Positions 1 to 11,726 of a stretch of 44,406 nt of DNA are shown here, piece after piece. Under the pieces are notes generated by a model. That model was not told the origin of the DNA, ran no database searches, and saw only the letters and a list, made by a program, of their open reading frames with translations. A program made the position numbers and the translations under genes. Within the stretch, counting starts at the first letter, position 1, and the number at the start of each line of letters is the position of its first letter. Origin of the DNA: Gryganskiella cystojenkinii (Eukaryota; Mortierellomycota; Mortierellomycetes; Mortierellales; Mortierellaceae); NCBI GenBank assembly GCA_015852425.1, contig JAAAIG010000251.1:1-44406 (forward strand). The letters run 5' to 3'.

Positions 1-228
1 AAAAAAAAAAAAAAAAAAAAAAAAAGCTCTGTTCACTATATCGAAAGTTATGAAAATTGGATGCTTAGCTTTTAATAATTTGTATTATATAACAGATTCT
101 GTTCATTAGAAAAAAGGAGGGATGGCGACACTATGTTGTTGGGTATGTTACAAGTTATGTTCGAAAGATGCGCTAAAAAAATCAAAAATGGAGACTTGTG
201 GCTTTTTTTTCTTCGATTTTTCTTTTTC
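1..228. other. 3' flank of transporter gene, with 25-nt poly-A at the window edge
   Basis: Bases 1-25 are an uninterrupted run of A, followed by AT-rich sequence without a supported gene. On the minus strand this stretch is downstream of the transporter stop codon and would hold its 3' UTR. The A-run on the plus strand reads as poly-T in the transporter's sense, so it is not that gene's poly(A) tail. Confidence 0.5.
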
Positions 229-2280
229 TTACTCCATGGGCTGAGGTCCCAAGGTCTTGCGGAGCTTGTGATGTCTGATCAACAAACTGATCAAGAATGC
301 GGCACCCATGAAGGGAATACAGACACGGAACGCGGACCTGAACGCCAACGAATATGCGGCCTTGATCGCAGCGGCAGTATCGGCGTCAAAAGTCGGAATC
401 TGGTACGTATCCTGAATGACATTCACGATACGGGGATCTTTCTCGATCAGTGGAGCCAAGTTGTTCTTGATCGCGTTATTGAAAACCGTACCAGAGATGG
501 CCACACCAAAGACGGAACCAACGGTACGGAAGAATGTGGCGTTCGCTGTGGCTACAGCAATATCCTTGGTCTCGACGCCAGACTGGATCGCCAGCATGAC
601 AGTCTGCATGCAGAAACCGAGACCGAGACCGTTGATGAACAAGTATCCAATAATCTCTCCGCGGGACGACTGCTGGTTCACCAGGGTCAAGAGACCGATA
701 CCGACAGTCGACAAGATCAAACCGATCCAGATAAAAGGCCTGTATTGACCCCACTTCGAGACCATGAAACCTGAAGAGATCGAGGCGATCAAGAGACCGA
801 TAATCAAAGGCAACATCTCCAAACCGGCCGAGGTGGCGGATTCCTGACGAACGACCTGAAAGAATAGGGGCATGAAGAACATGATGCCAAAGAAGCCCAT
901 ACCGATAAAGAAACTGGAACCAAAGACAGCACTCGAGGTGACGGAACGGAAGAGACGGAAGGGGATGATAGGCTCCTGAGCGACCTTGAGCTCAATGTAA
1001 CAGAATCCAAGCAGAACAACGAAACCGGCACAGAAGAGGGCAATGACACGCGGCGAGTCCCAGGGGTACGTAGAACCACCCCAGTTCAATGGCAACAAGA
1101 TCAAGACGAGACCGGCAATCAACGTCAGCGATCCAGCGAAATCAACACGGGCCAACTTGGTCCTGAGCGAACCACCGGCATGCGGTAAGTGAAGAACCTT
1201 GACGACGGTGGCGATCGTGATGGCACCGATGGGTAAGTTGATGAAGAAAGCCCAACGCCAGGTTGCATGATCGGTAAAGACACCTCCAAGAAGGGGACCA
1301 ATGACGGACGAGATACCAAAGACGGATCCGATGATTCCCTGGTACTTGCCACGATCGCGGAGCGAGACCAAGTCTGTGATAATAATCATGACACAGGACA
1401 TGATTCCTGCAGCGCCGACACCGGCAACACCACGAGCAACGATAATCCAGGTCATGTTCTGAGCGGCACCGCAGAGGGCCGAACCGAGTAAGAAAACACT
1501 AATAGCGAACAGGAAGGTCGCCTTTCTGCCGAAAATGTCGGAACCTAGTTCGGAAAAATACAAGGGAAGATGTGCGTATAAGTATGGGCTTATGCAGGAA
1601 GACGGAAATCAGAAACGATCGAGATCCCTTCTCGAAATCGGGGAGGCGCAAAGATGCATACCTTTTCCATAACTGTGTGAGATGGACAGATTCAAAAAGG
1701 GTAAAGCGGAGATGCAAACGTGGTCAGCCGGGGTACAGTTATAAGCCCTTAAGTACCTTGATGCATTTAGCCACATAACAACAACCAGACGTCCCACAGA
1801 TTGTTCACAACAAACTTACAGAGGCTGGAATGAAGTCGAAGTAAGCAGGTAACTGGTTCCAAGCCATGGGATTTCCTTGAAGGATTTGAAGTCAGAGGCG
1901 ATTTTGTTGGTACAAACGTTGACAATTGTCTGGTCAAGTGAGGACAAGAAGATACCCAACATGAGACCCGTAAAGACAATCATCAACTCTTTGAAAGGTA
2001 GGGTAACGACACCACCCTCGTGTTGAGGTGGACCAGGGTCAATGTTACCATGGGAAGAACCCTTGGTCGAGGACGCGCCTGAGTCGACAATCTCCTCCTT
2101 TTGACCGTTGACCTCACCCTCGGTAACATCAGCAACAAACTCTTGCTTGTCTCCTCCAACGGCGTTACTGCTACCGCTGTCGAAAGTATTCAAGGAGGAA
2201 AAAGGTTGCTTCTTTTCAGACTCAATCACGACTGTAGCATTGTCCGAGTGAACAGATGGAGCCTTTGTAGAAGAGGCCAT
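229..2280 (-). CDS. DHA2-type major facilitator drug:H+ antiporter (14 TM), three exons including an 11-nt microexon
   Basis: Probable plasma-membrane or vacuolar exporter of drugs or toxic compounds, driven by proton exchange. Exons: 2280-1820, 1672-1662 and 1544-229, giving 595 residues. Introns are 1819-1673 (GTAAGT..ACACAG) and 1661-1545 (GTATGC..AACTAG). Residues 1 to about 85 are a hydrophilic Ser/Glu/Lys-rich cytosolic tail. The first membrane segment then carries [10 protein letters not shown], the DHA2 family signature around TM1. The microexon supplies the middle of the TM2-3 loop motif, which reads [12 protein letters not shown] only after splicing. Exon 3 holds [34 protein letters not shown] (typical of 14-TM members) and about ten further hydrophobic segments. 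The start is the first ATG of the open frame. The substrate cannot be read from the sequence. A 20-nt palindromic TATA element lies about 190 bp upstream. Confidence 0.93.
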
Positions 2281-2465
2281 TTGTGATGAATGTAAGTGTG
2301 TCGATGAGAGAAAGTGAGAATGGAGGATACGATGGGTTTGTGCTGGTGGAGTGTATGTGAAAGTCGTTACAGCTCAAACTCGAGTATGGAAAAAATAGTC
2401 GAGACGAGAGGGGAGGGCGGAGCAAAGGACAAAGAGAACAGGAACAGGGGTGGGACGAGCTATGG

Positions 2466-2485
2466 CGAGGTTTATATAAACCTCG
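2466..2485 (-). promoter_or_regulatory. Palindromic TATA element upstream of the transporter
   Basis: CGAGGTTTATATAAACCTCG is a perfect 20-nt palindrome with TATATAAA in the centre, about 190 bp upstream of the transporter ATG. The symmetry gives no direction by itself. Position favours the transporter, because the next gene on the other strand starts 3.5 kb away. It could be a TATA box combined with a dimeric-factor operator, or chance. Confidence 0.45.
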
Positions 2486-5343
2486 AAGGAGCAACACGCA
2501 AGTCCAGGCGGAAAAAAAAGTTGGATGGTTGCAAACAATACGATTGTAAGGCACGCAGGCACTAAATTTGATACACTTTTTCGGCAATACCTTTAAGCTG
2601 TGCAGTCGACTTACAATTGGTGTTGTATTGAAAGTGTGTCCTCGGGGTAAAGAGAATTCAAGGGAAAAGGAGAGGACAGTGGCCACGTCGCAGGTCGGAC
2701 TCTTTTTTCGGATCCAAAAGGTCCAAAACCAGTTCTTTTTTTTTGTGGAGGGATTGGCTAGTGGGCGCACAAACACAGTGTGAAAAAAAAAAAGCAACGG
2801 AAGAACGACTCCAAATTGAGCTCTTTTCGTTCGCATTGAATCCAGCGGGACTCATATTTAGTGCTGATCCTGACCTGACCCCAAAAAGAAGAAACGGAAG
2901 AATAGAGAGCGGAACAAAAAAAATTGTGTATTTGCAATAGGGTTTGGCGAAAAGACATATCAAAAAACCGGTTTGTCCTGTCAGCAAACGAAGAGCGGAC
3001 GTAAGTTGTGCCGTCTTAAATTAATATCCAGTCGATGCTTATTTTATTTCGGCATTTTTACCTTGCGGATGAACAGCAACTACAGAACGCGAGCTTTAAG
3101 ATAACACTCGCAGAAACCATGACAATTACCCTTGGCCCTGCTCAGATTCGTAGCACCGTAGATTCTCCTCCGCCTCTTCCTCCCTCTATTGGGAAAATGT
3201 CTCGAGGAATGCCTGGAGATCCTCATGACACCACGAGCATGCCCATATTTTCGGCACAATAAAAAAAAGTCTAGACCCAAGTATGTTTCCGAGGCCGCAG
3301 CTGAGGCCTGACCGAAAGGGCGAGACGTGCTCAGAACGAATTAAAAAGGAAAAAAATTCTATTCCAAATAACGTTTTGCAAGGCAACAAAAAAAAGGAGG
3401 CTAAAGGCAATGTGGTGGAGACCCCTGCCTGCCTTGCCCACTACAGTACCCTTTTTGTCCTTTGAGTCCCTGCGCTCCACCCTCTTCTATTCTATATTTT
3501 TACGTCTTAATTCGAAGGAAAGGGGAAAGTGTTGTGCCGGTAAGCATTGAGCCAGATCTTTTACTAAGATAAGTAAAACAGAAGACCTGGCCCGACCAAA
3601 CAAGCAAAACAACTTTGGTAACCGTTCTCGAATTTCCAAAGTGACCTTGTTTTGTCGTGCTCCTTCGCGATCTTGTTTCTCCCTGACAGAGAGAGGGGCC
3701 ATTTTTTAACAAAGAAAAGATATGTCAGCTTGACCCATCCTCTACCTCTCTGTTAGGGCGCGCTATGCTTTATATGCTGAAAATAGTAAACAACGCAACG
3801 AACAATCAAAATATATCCCAGCAAACAATCTCTGAGGTGCTTTCCGGCATTACGGACATTTTGCTTCCCTTTTACAATCGCACGTTCCAGTACCAAAAGA
3901 GCGAAACCGGCGTGGCACAAAAATGGCCGAAAAGGACGATAGCCGCAGAACGTGCTGTTTTGTTGCTTTGACGCTTTCAATTAATGCTTTCCCATCGGCC
4001 TGTGGTAGCCTTCGCCATTCTTTATCAAAAACCGAAAGGGTTATGTGATCGGTGAGTAAGAAGGGGACGTTAGGCAGAGTATTCTCTTTCCTTAACTCGT
4101 TTGAGTCTTACCCTTTGCTGCTTTATCTTCATTTTACTTATTTAGATCTCTTTTCTTTATTGTTACTCTATCCTGGTCAACCTCTTTTTGCCCTGTCACT
4201 GGACCTATTCGACAATAGATGGCTCAACATTTAGCCATTATCCTGTGTCTCCCTTCCTAGGGCATGGGGTCATGTCTCGCCCCACACAAATCTACGCCCG
4301 ATGCATCGCTTGTGTTCCTTTGGCGCGCGTTTTGGGTTGATCGCATAATGTCCCTTCACTTGTTTGCTTTCCCTTATTTTTTGTCCAGATGGTCTAGTTG
4401 GTCCAGGCTATGCAACACGAGAGATGCCACGAATTGATCAAAAGCCACCGTCTCTTCCTTGAACCCACGCGACTCAATCGCCTATCTGTACCGACTGTGC
4501 GTTTAGCCCACCTTTTGCAGGTTGGTACAGTACAAAGAATCGTCGCGATCAGAAATAAATGTAAAGCGGGTATGCTGCTGGGTGCTGTAACATAGCATAA
4601 TTCTCATTTCTTAATTCGTTGGTTGCTGTTCATGCGGTGATATCCCGGGCTCATGCTCACTCCCTTTTTGTCTTTTTTTTTTTTACAATACCTATTCTTG
4701 CTCCTGCTCCTGCTCCAGGACCTCGACCTCCTGGCTCTTCTTCACTATCCTTCATCCTTGTTTGTTGTTACTCGATTGAACGCGAATCACGCTTTTTTTG
4801 TTTTGAAATGCTATTGTTCTGCGTAGGCCTACACGCTCAACTTCCCCAGATCATATTGTGCGCCATGCTACCATGTCAATATTTGTCTTAGCTTTCAACT
4901 CTTCAATCTTGGTGATTGATCAACACTTTTCCAGTACCCTTTTCCAACCGCTAAAAGTCGATTAAACAAGAGGCTCAAAGCGAGAGAAGGGATGGGAAAC
5001 TCTTTGGACACATACCTGTTACTCCCTTTTTCAATCTCTTTTTTTGACACAAAAAAACCCGACCTCCTGAGGTTGACCTTGTTCTCTTGCCTTCTCATTT
5101 TCAACTCTCCTCTTCTTACTCTCCTTTCTCTTTCCTCCTCGTTATTTTTACCAGAAAAACAGCAACGATAATGGCCATAAGCGCTAATCAAAGCAGAGAG
5201 AGCGAGAGCGCGGTTATTTGTTTGATCGTTGACTATTTCATTTTTTTTTTAATGCTCTCTCACATATATCCGTTTTTCTCGTTTTCACCTCCACGAGCCA
5301 AGCAAAACGCGCCTCCTTTTTACTCAAACAGAGGAGGGGTTCC

Positions 5344-5368
5344 TTTTTTTTTTTTTTTTTTTTTTTTT
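5344..5368. repeat. Poly-T tract (25 T)
   Basis: This is an uninterrupted run of 25 T residues, 0.6 kb upstream of the Ser/Gln-rich gene. It is a length-variable homopolymer and may act as a nucleosome-depleting promoter element. Confidence 0.8.
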
Positions 5369-5963
5369 ACTTATTTTCATCCTTATCAAACACGAACAAC
5401 AGCACCAACATCATGATTCTGTTTCTTCTCCTGAATAACTTGTAGCTTGTGTACAAGTGTAGCCCTCCCTTTTTATTTTGTTTTTCCCATGATGCTCCGA
5501 GAGTCCAGAAAAGGTGGTGGCCAAAGTTTGCCACAATGCACGAATAACATGAATAAAAAATATGAAGGAACGTCCATCCCTCACGTCGTCCTCTCGTTTT
5601 CCTTTTTTTTTTTTTTCCTTCTTTAGAGGTCCACCTCCCTTGATCCGCAAAGGTCGTCACCCGTGTTAGTTCCCTTTCTCTCTTCCTTTCGTTCAACTTT
5701 AAGCATCCCCCTTTCCAATCCTTCTCCCTTCACGTCTTATTCATTTTTTCCTCCGCCCTCAAGAAATCCCTCTTCAAGCTCTCTCCCTCTCCCGTCCAAG
5801 CTCTGATCCAAGTACCTTCTCCCCTCTCTCACAGTCGTGCCTCAATCTATTAGCTTTCTCTTTCAGTTTTCAGCTCCTTCCTCTCATCCTCTCATTCTCT
5901 CGCCTCTCTTCTTTCCTCTCTTCTCTCGCTCACTCCAAATAAAAGTTATTATTACCTTACATA

Positions 5964-8900
5964 ATGACCAGCCTTGAAATGTCAAGAGCTACTGCCACGC
6001 ACGCGTCCCCCTCCTCTTCTTCTTCCTTTCTTTCACCGCCGTCGTCTCTCCACTCTCACCAACAGCAGCAACAATCCAAGGAGGTCAATTGCACTGCTCA
6101 CTCTTCTTTTTCTACTCCACATCATCGCTCTTCTTCTCACTCACGATCTCAGCCGCGCTCAAAGTCTTCCTCCGCGTTCGGCCTGTCATCTTCTTCCAGT
6201 GCAATTGTCCACCCGGCCAAGAAAGTAACGACGAGGACGACGACAGCAACAACAACAACGACAACAACGTCTTGCAACAACATTCCTTCGCCAACGTCGT
6301 CTTCTTCCTCGCTGTCTTCATCTTCACTCAAAACCAAAGCTTCTTTGGCTCGAACAACCTCCTCTTCTTCTCACCTCAACCTTAAGTCCGGCCAATTGTC
6401 GCAAGTTCCGTCGTCTTCATCTTCTTCTTCTCTTCCTTCACAACCGTCCTCTTCACATTTTGCTGTCGTCACTTCCAAGAACGACACCATCGCGGTCACC
6501 ACTAAGAACGGCTCCCTGTCAACGTCGAACTCGAACTTTACCCCCAAACACCATCAACAACTGTCACTAGCACATCATCATCACCCTGCTCGACAAAAAC
6601 AGCAACAATCGAAACAACAGCAACAGCAACAGCAACCACGTTCAGGGCGATACCCCATGAACCGTTCTGAACAAGGTGGACAAGTTCAAGAGACCATTGC
6701 AGCGTTCTCGAGGTTAATGATGGATGGCAGCAAAGCAAACAACGCGGCGAGTGGAGGCAACCATCATCATTTTCATAAGAGTCCTGCAGTTTCACCCCTT
6801 TTGACCATCTCCACGCCCTTTTCAACCCCTGTGGTCTCGTTATCGAGGACGTCCGTGGACCTGGATTTTTCCTCCTCTTCTTCTCGATTGCAATCCTCCT
6901 CACCCTCTTCGACGACGAATCTGTCACCTCCAGCGCTTTCCCCTGCATCATCGACGTTTTCTTCCTCAACTTCCTCCTCTGAATCGTCGTCACCAGCCAC
7001 ACCATCCTGTGCTACTATGCCGACAGCATCGACAACAATAGCCAACTCCCACGGACTGAGTATCATAACCACACCGACACTAAAGAATAAGAATAGGGAC
7101 AACAGTGGCATGTTATCGTCGTCCTTGTCTCAGCCGGTCATGCCCATGTCTGTGATCCCTGCAGCGATCATGGGCCTCCAATCTACCCCGCCTTGTGTCA
7201 CCGTCGTCGGGATGATGGGCGAAGGAGGAGGGAAGGGCGACCACATCAGCGGAAACAGCATTGTTTACAGTGGTGAGAGCCGTCGAGGCAGCAAAGGAAG
7301 CATTGGCAGTACTTCAAACGGTGGTCTGACAAGTCTTCTTCCGCTGGTCGGGAGAGACTACCTCAGCTTTTCCAATCCTGAGAACAATTCTTCGCCTTTG
7401 TCCGCGAAACCCAGACCTTTGTCATCCATGGAATTTGCAGAATGTAAGACGTTCGTTCCTTTTCATGTTGTTTCGCTTGTTTTCGTTTTGGCTTATTCTG
7501 TCTCCTCTCCATCCGTCTTCCGCTTCCTTATTTCTTTTCCACCTCCCTTCGAATTCATTTTCTTCTCTTTCGAACTCTCCACCTTCTTTACCATTCCCTC
7601 AAAAGACGCTATCCTGGCTGCTCAATATGATATTACCTTTTTGGCTCTTTCACACCTTTGAACCCGCTATTGGCAGGGATTGGAACGGGGATTTGGACCC
7701 TTTTTTTTATCTTCTATCCCGTCGTTTTCTTTTCTTGTTCAACCCCTTTCATCCCTTGTTCAAGGCACGGACTCCTTCATTGAGATTTGGGGACAAACAT
7801 AATAGAAAGAAAATGCATGTGAACGATCTAGACAGCTAAACGCTAAACGCGAACGCGCTCTCTCCCTTTTTTTATCCGCTAGCTTGGCTGCCTTCGGTTG
7901 CGAATGTGAGCCCAGTAGAAACGACCTCAATGAGTGCAGAGGCGTCCAGGATGGTGCCTCTTTCCAAGGAGACCAACACGGAGAGGAGAGAAAACAGCAA
8001 CGGTAGCATCATTGTCACTCTCGCAAGGACCTCCTCCCTCTCCGTTGCTGCCTCTGAAAGTACTCCCTCGTCCTCTCAACCTTTTGCCGAGATCATTGAT
8101 ACGGACGAAAATAGAATCAAACAACAAAAACAGCAACAACTTGCCGTCGACGGCAAAATCACCATCATGCAGGAGAAGGCAAAGGAAGTAGAAAAGGGCA
8201 GGGATCAAGTTTTCCAGACCAACAACAACCAGATCGACATCTTTTCTTCCTCTTTGATGACACAAACAACTACATCATCCACTACATCATCCGCAATTGC
8301 GCCATTGGCCAAAGGAGCGACAGGAGCAGTAGCGAGAGCATCGATGGATCAAGCAAGGGTCTCGATGGATCAACAATCGATTCACCCATTTCAACTGGAT
8401 CATACAGAGACGGACAATCCACAATCGTTACCCTTGGACTTCGACTCGTCTTTTGTCCTCGAGAGTTTCCCTCAGAAGCAACAACAACAATTACAGCAAC
8501 TCCCTCTTCTCCCTCCATCAGATCAACAACTGCAACTGCAACTGCAACTGCAACAGCCACAGCCACAGCAGGTTCTCCGTAAAAAGACGTCGTTTGCAGC
8601 CAAACTGCGCAAAGTCTTTGTCGTCAATGCCAGCAAGTCTTCTACATCTCCTTCCACATCGCCAAGTGAATCATCCTCCTTGGGGAACTTGGTCGGCGCT
8701 CAGCAGACACAAGAGAACATCACAACGTTGAATTCTTCCCCCGATTACGATCTCACCTCGGACGACACTATGAGCAGTGAACAGTCTTCTCGACAGCACC
8801 GTGGATCTGTATCCTCGATCAGCACCGTCAATGCTGCAATCGCTTCGACCTCTCCAATAGGAGCATCTAGCAGAACAAGACGCAGTTCTGCGCCTGCCTT

Positions 8901-11036
8901 GAACATTGCTGGAACCTCGATCAACAACCGGTTCTTGGCGCCGCCTACGGTCTTGACCCAGGGTGTCATGTACAGCGATCCGGAATCGGACTGCAGTAGT
9001 AGTAATGCCCCAACCCCGACCACGCCCCAGGGATCATCGGTCGGCTCCTCGACAGAGGGGCAACAGGAACAACGTCTACCTTCAAACCAAACCACGGTCG
9101 TCCAGGGATTAAAGCCCACACCTACCAGGACAGTCAAGAAACGACTCTCATTCGCCTCTATCTCCTTGTTCTTTAGCGGTGGTCGCAATCAATCGTCCTC
9201 AATCGCTGCTTCTGCTGCTGCTGACTCGCCTCAACAACAACAACAACAACTCTCACAAGAAGAACATGAAGAGAACCCTGCAAAGCAACAACGGTCTTCG
9301 TCTGTGCCTCATGTGGAGAACCCATTGGCGGTCGTTGGAAGACAGATTGCAGGATTCCAGAGACGTCATTCCTTGAACGATCTTCAGGATGCAAACCCAT
9401 CTCAATCAAAGCCCAACACAAATGTCATTCAGAGGTTTGTGACCACGAGTCCCTATGATAAGGACCATGCCGGGACCACCACGTCTCCTGGAGGTGATGC
9501 CTCAGTTACAATGAACGAACAGCATAACGGCATGACTGCATCACCGGCACCAGCGCCAGTCCCAACTCCCAAGAAATTGACCCTCAACAAGGTCTTTGGA
9601 AAGAGAAGAAAGAGCAATGTCCCACCGGCGATCAAAACCGACATCCCTCAGGTCCCTCCTAAACCTTTGCGATCTGCGCTGGCGCATCGATCCCCATTGA
9701 CGATATCCACGAATGCAAACAGCATGAACGCACCCAAGGTCCATCATGTCCATGGAGGTCATGGTCTTCATAGATCGTCCCGTAGGCGATCGGCCTCCGT
9801 GCGTTCGTCGCAGAGCAGCACTCAAAGACAAAATCACCCATCGGCTCCAGGATTGGTCGCACCAGGAGGTCGTAATCGACTTAGTCAGACGGATCCCCTG
9901 GCTCGTCTTTCGGAAGCGAATAAGCAATTGGCAACGCTGAGCAGGTCAACCACAGAGGATCAACAACAACAGCAGCAACACCAGCCCCATCTGAAGCGTC
10001 GATCCACTAAACTGTCTAAGGGTCATCGTCGAGAGCAGGAGCAAGTTCGTGGAGGGCGACGACAACCCAGTGGTCATCACCATCACCCCCATCACAGTCG
10101 ACAGGACTCTGTGACTTCATCCGCAACCGAGGATTCAGAGTTTTGTGCGTCGCCAAACTCATACGAAGGACCGGAAGGATTCTCAGATCGGTTAGCACCT
10201 CAGGACGATAAGGACTCTCAACTGCCCGTCAGTCCCACACGGCCAGCGCAGGCTCAACAAGGTCATGGCGGAGCCCCTGACGCCAGCACATTCTCAACCC
10301 CACCCACTCCTCGGGTTTTACCAGTCGTGACAAAGTTTGGAGAGTCGCAGAACGTAAATGGATCGCCACCTCACAACCCCCTCGCGACCTTGTCGCCTTC
10401 GCCCTCCTACCAAATCTACTCTTCTCCCTCGTCCTCGTCTCTCTCGGACGGGGCAGCGCCCTCGTTCAGGTCAACGTCTTCCTTGTCTGAGTCTGGATCC
10501 TACTCTTCATCCTCATTCTCGTCCCCGAACGGATCGCCTACGACTGAAAAGGTGCCGGAACTGTTGACCACGACCGAAGGAGGCGAAGGCAGTGGTAGTA
10601 GTGGGTTAAACGCCTTGCTACCCGCGACCGCGGCGAGACTTTCTGTCCACAGCATCGTCATGGAACGAGAACCTGGCTCAGACTTGAAACAGCAGCTACT
10701 ACAGCCACAACAACAGCAGGTGATGATCACGGCTTCGTCTTCAACCTTGGAATCATCCTCGACGATGTCTAACTCTTCGACCGCGGCTTCCTCGACATCC
10801 TCCCCGACCTCAAAATCCCAGGCAATTCGGGTTCGAGATGAAGCCCGGTACCAGCAACATCAACAGCAACAAAAACAAGGTCGTCAAGTATACAACCAAT
10901 GCGTTCAAGATGACCAACAGGCTCAACTCCAACAGCAACAACAACAACAGTCTTATGCGAGCGCCAAGGATTTCCAAAACTACCACCATCAACAGTACAT
11001 CCAGACCCTCCAACAACAGCACCAACAGCTTCAGCG

Positions 11037-11072
<36 letters not shown>

Positions 11073-11370
11073 GCAGCAGCGGCAGCAACATCAACAAGTC
11101 CATCACCCTCATCATCAGCAATACTATTATGCGGACCCTGCGCTCTACCCTCCACGGCCGCCTCGCCAACTGCAATTCTCGACCGAGGACCCGATCATTT
11201 ACCATACGTTTACACCTGAACAATATGATCGGACTAGTGATGCCAACATCACGGCCTCTAGACTGACCCCTGCAATTGCCCACAAGATCAAGTTAGAGTT
11301 GAACCAGTTCAAGAGTCAAGAGATGGAGGTGCATCAGGACAGTCGTGTTTACACACACTTCTTTATTTAA
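5964..11370 (+). CDS. Large Ser/Gln-rich, mostly disordered protein with a conserved-looking C-terminal block
   Basis: Two exons, 5964-7443 and 7883-11370, give 1655 residues. The intron 7444-7882 (GTAAGA..CGCTAG, 439 nt) joins in phase, T+CT giving Ser494. Residues 1-490 are very rich in Ser, Thr, His and Gln. Exon 2 has many poly-Q patches, the longest 14 Gln at 11038-11079, and a His run near 10072. Three short basic/aromatic motifs recur: RKKTSFAAKLRKVF (about 726), KKRLSFASISLFF (about 912) and KKLTLNKVFGKRRK (about 1057). The last 60 residues are less biased and contain YDRTSD, RLTPAIAHKIKLELNQFK, EMEVH and the ending YTHFFI. From memory this block resembles the C-terminus of fungal polarity or septum scaffold proteins of the Bni4/Afr1 kind, which recruit protein phosphatase 1. 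That link is weak and unverified. No membrane segments or enzymatic motifs are seen. Confidence 0.8.
11038..11079 (+). repeat. CAA/CAG trinucleotide repeat coding for 14 Gln
   Basis: Eleven CAA codons followed by three CAG codons encode an uninterrupted glutamine run inside the Ser/Gln-rich gene. Shorter CAA/CAG runs surround it. It is expected to vary in length between strains. Confidence 0.85.
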
Positions 11371-11726
11371 TGGCTGCAACGAAATATCGACTCAAAAAAT
11401 CGACTCGATTTTTTATCCAATAATAACTAAAATTATTCAGAGGAAATTCGACACAAAAAAAAATCGACCCGATTGAGTCGATTGGGTCATTAAAAAAAAG
11501 CGCTCCCTACTTTTTTGCAACACGCGCTTTTCGATTTTTTTTTTTTTTTGGCACTACCGATACGTAATAAAATAATCCCTGGCATGCCGAGAGAGCCATG
11601 GTGTTCTTCAACATAATGGTACACAGAGATACACAAGTTATTCAAAGAATCGAGGACCTGCCTTCTTTGAGTGGTATATTTAAGGATATATGCTTTTCTT
11701 TCGTGCTGTTTGTTTTTGTCCTTTTT
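11371..11726. other. Convergent 3' regions with inverted repeats
   Basis: The Ser/Gln-rich gene (+) and the acyl-CoA synthetase (-) end toward each other here, 356 bp apart. The stretch holds a near-perfect inverted repeat at 11394-11414 (arms AAAAAATCGA and TCGATTTTTT with one base between) and a second looser one at 11464-11488 (GACCC..GGGTC), both built on TCGACT/TCGACC words. No gene is seen. Confidence 0.6.
11394..11414. repeat. Short inverted repeat in the shared 3' region
   Basis: Ten-base arms, AAAAAATCGA and TCGATTTTTT, flank a single C, 24 bases past the stop codon of the Ser/Gln-rich gene. It could influence 3'-end formation of either convergent transcript. No function is established. 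Confidence 0.5.

Larger units (their letters stand above)
2281..5963. other. Divergent intergenic region (3.7 kb) between transporter and Ser/Gln-rich protein
   Basis: Both flanking genes point away from this region, so it should hold both promoters and 5' UTRs. I see no open frame with recognisable protein similarity. The content is AT-rich DNA with many poly-T/poly-A runs, the longest being 25 T at 5344-5368, and a strongly pyrimidine-rich stretch at about 5690-5940 immediately before the plus-strand gene. Pyrimidine-rich leaders of this kind are common near fungal transcription starts. Confidence 0.6.

Noticed and set aside
1..25. Poly-A at the window start as a retrotransposon tail
   Set aside because: No target-site duplication or element body is visible, and similar homopolymers are common throughout the window.
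133..774. 213-codon plus-strand frame at the left end
   Set aside because: It overlaps the transporter's last exon on the other strand, which has clear MFS motifs.
4386..4480. tRNA-like A box (TGGTCTAGTTGG) on the plus strand
   Set aside because: The D-arm can pair, but no T33-containing anticodon loop, no plus-strand B box and no matching acceptor stem follow.
6538..7111. Val/Asp/Glu-rich minus-strand frames opposite the Ser/Gln-rich gene
   Set aside because: They are the complement of Ser/Gln codon repeats and carry no independent signal.
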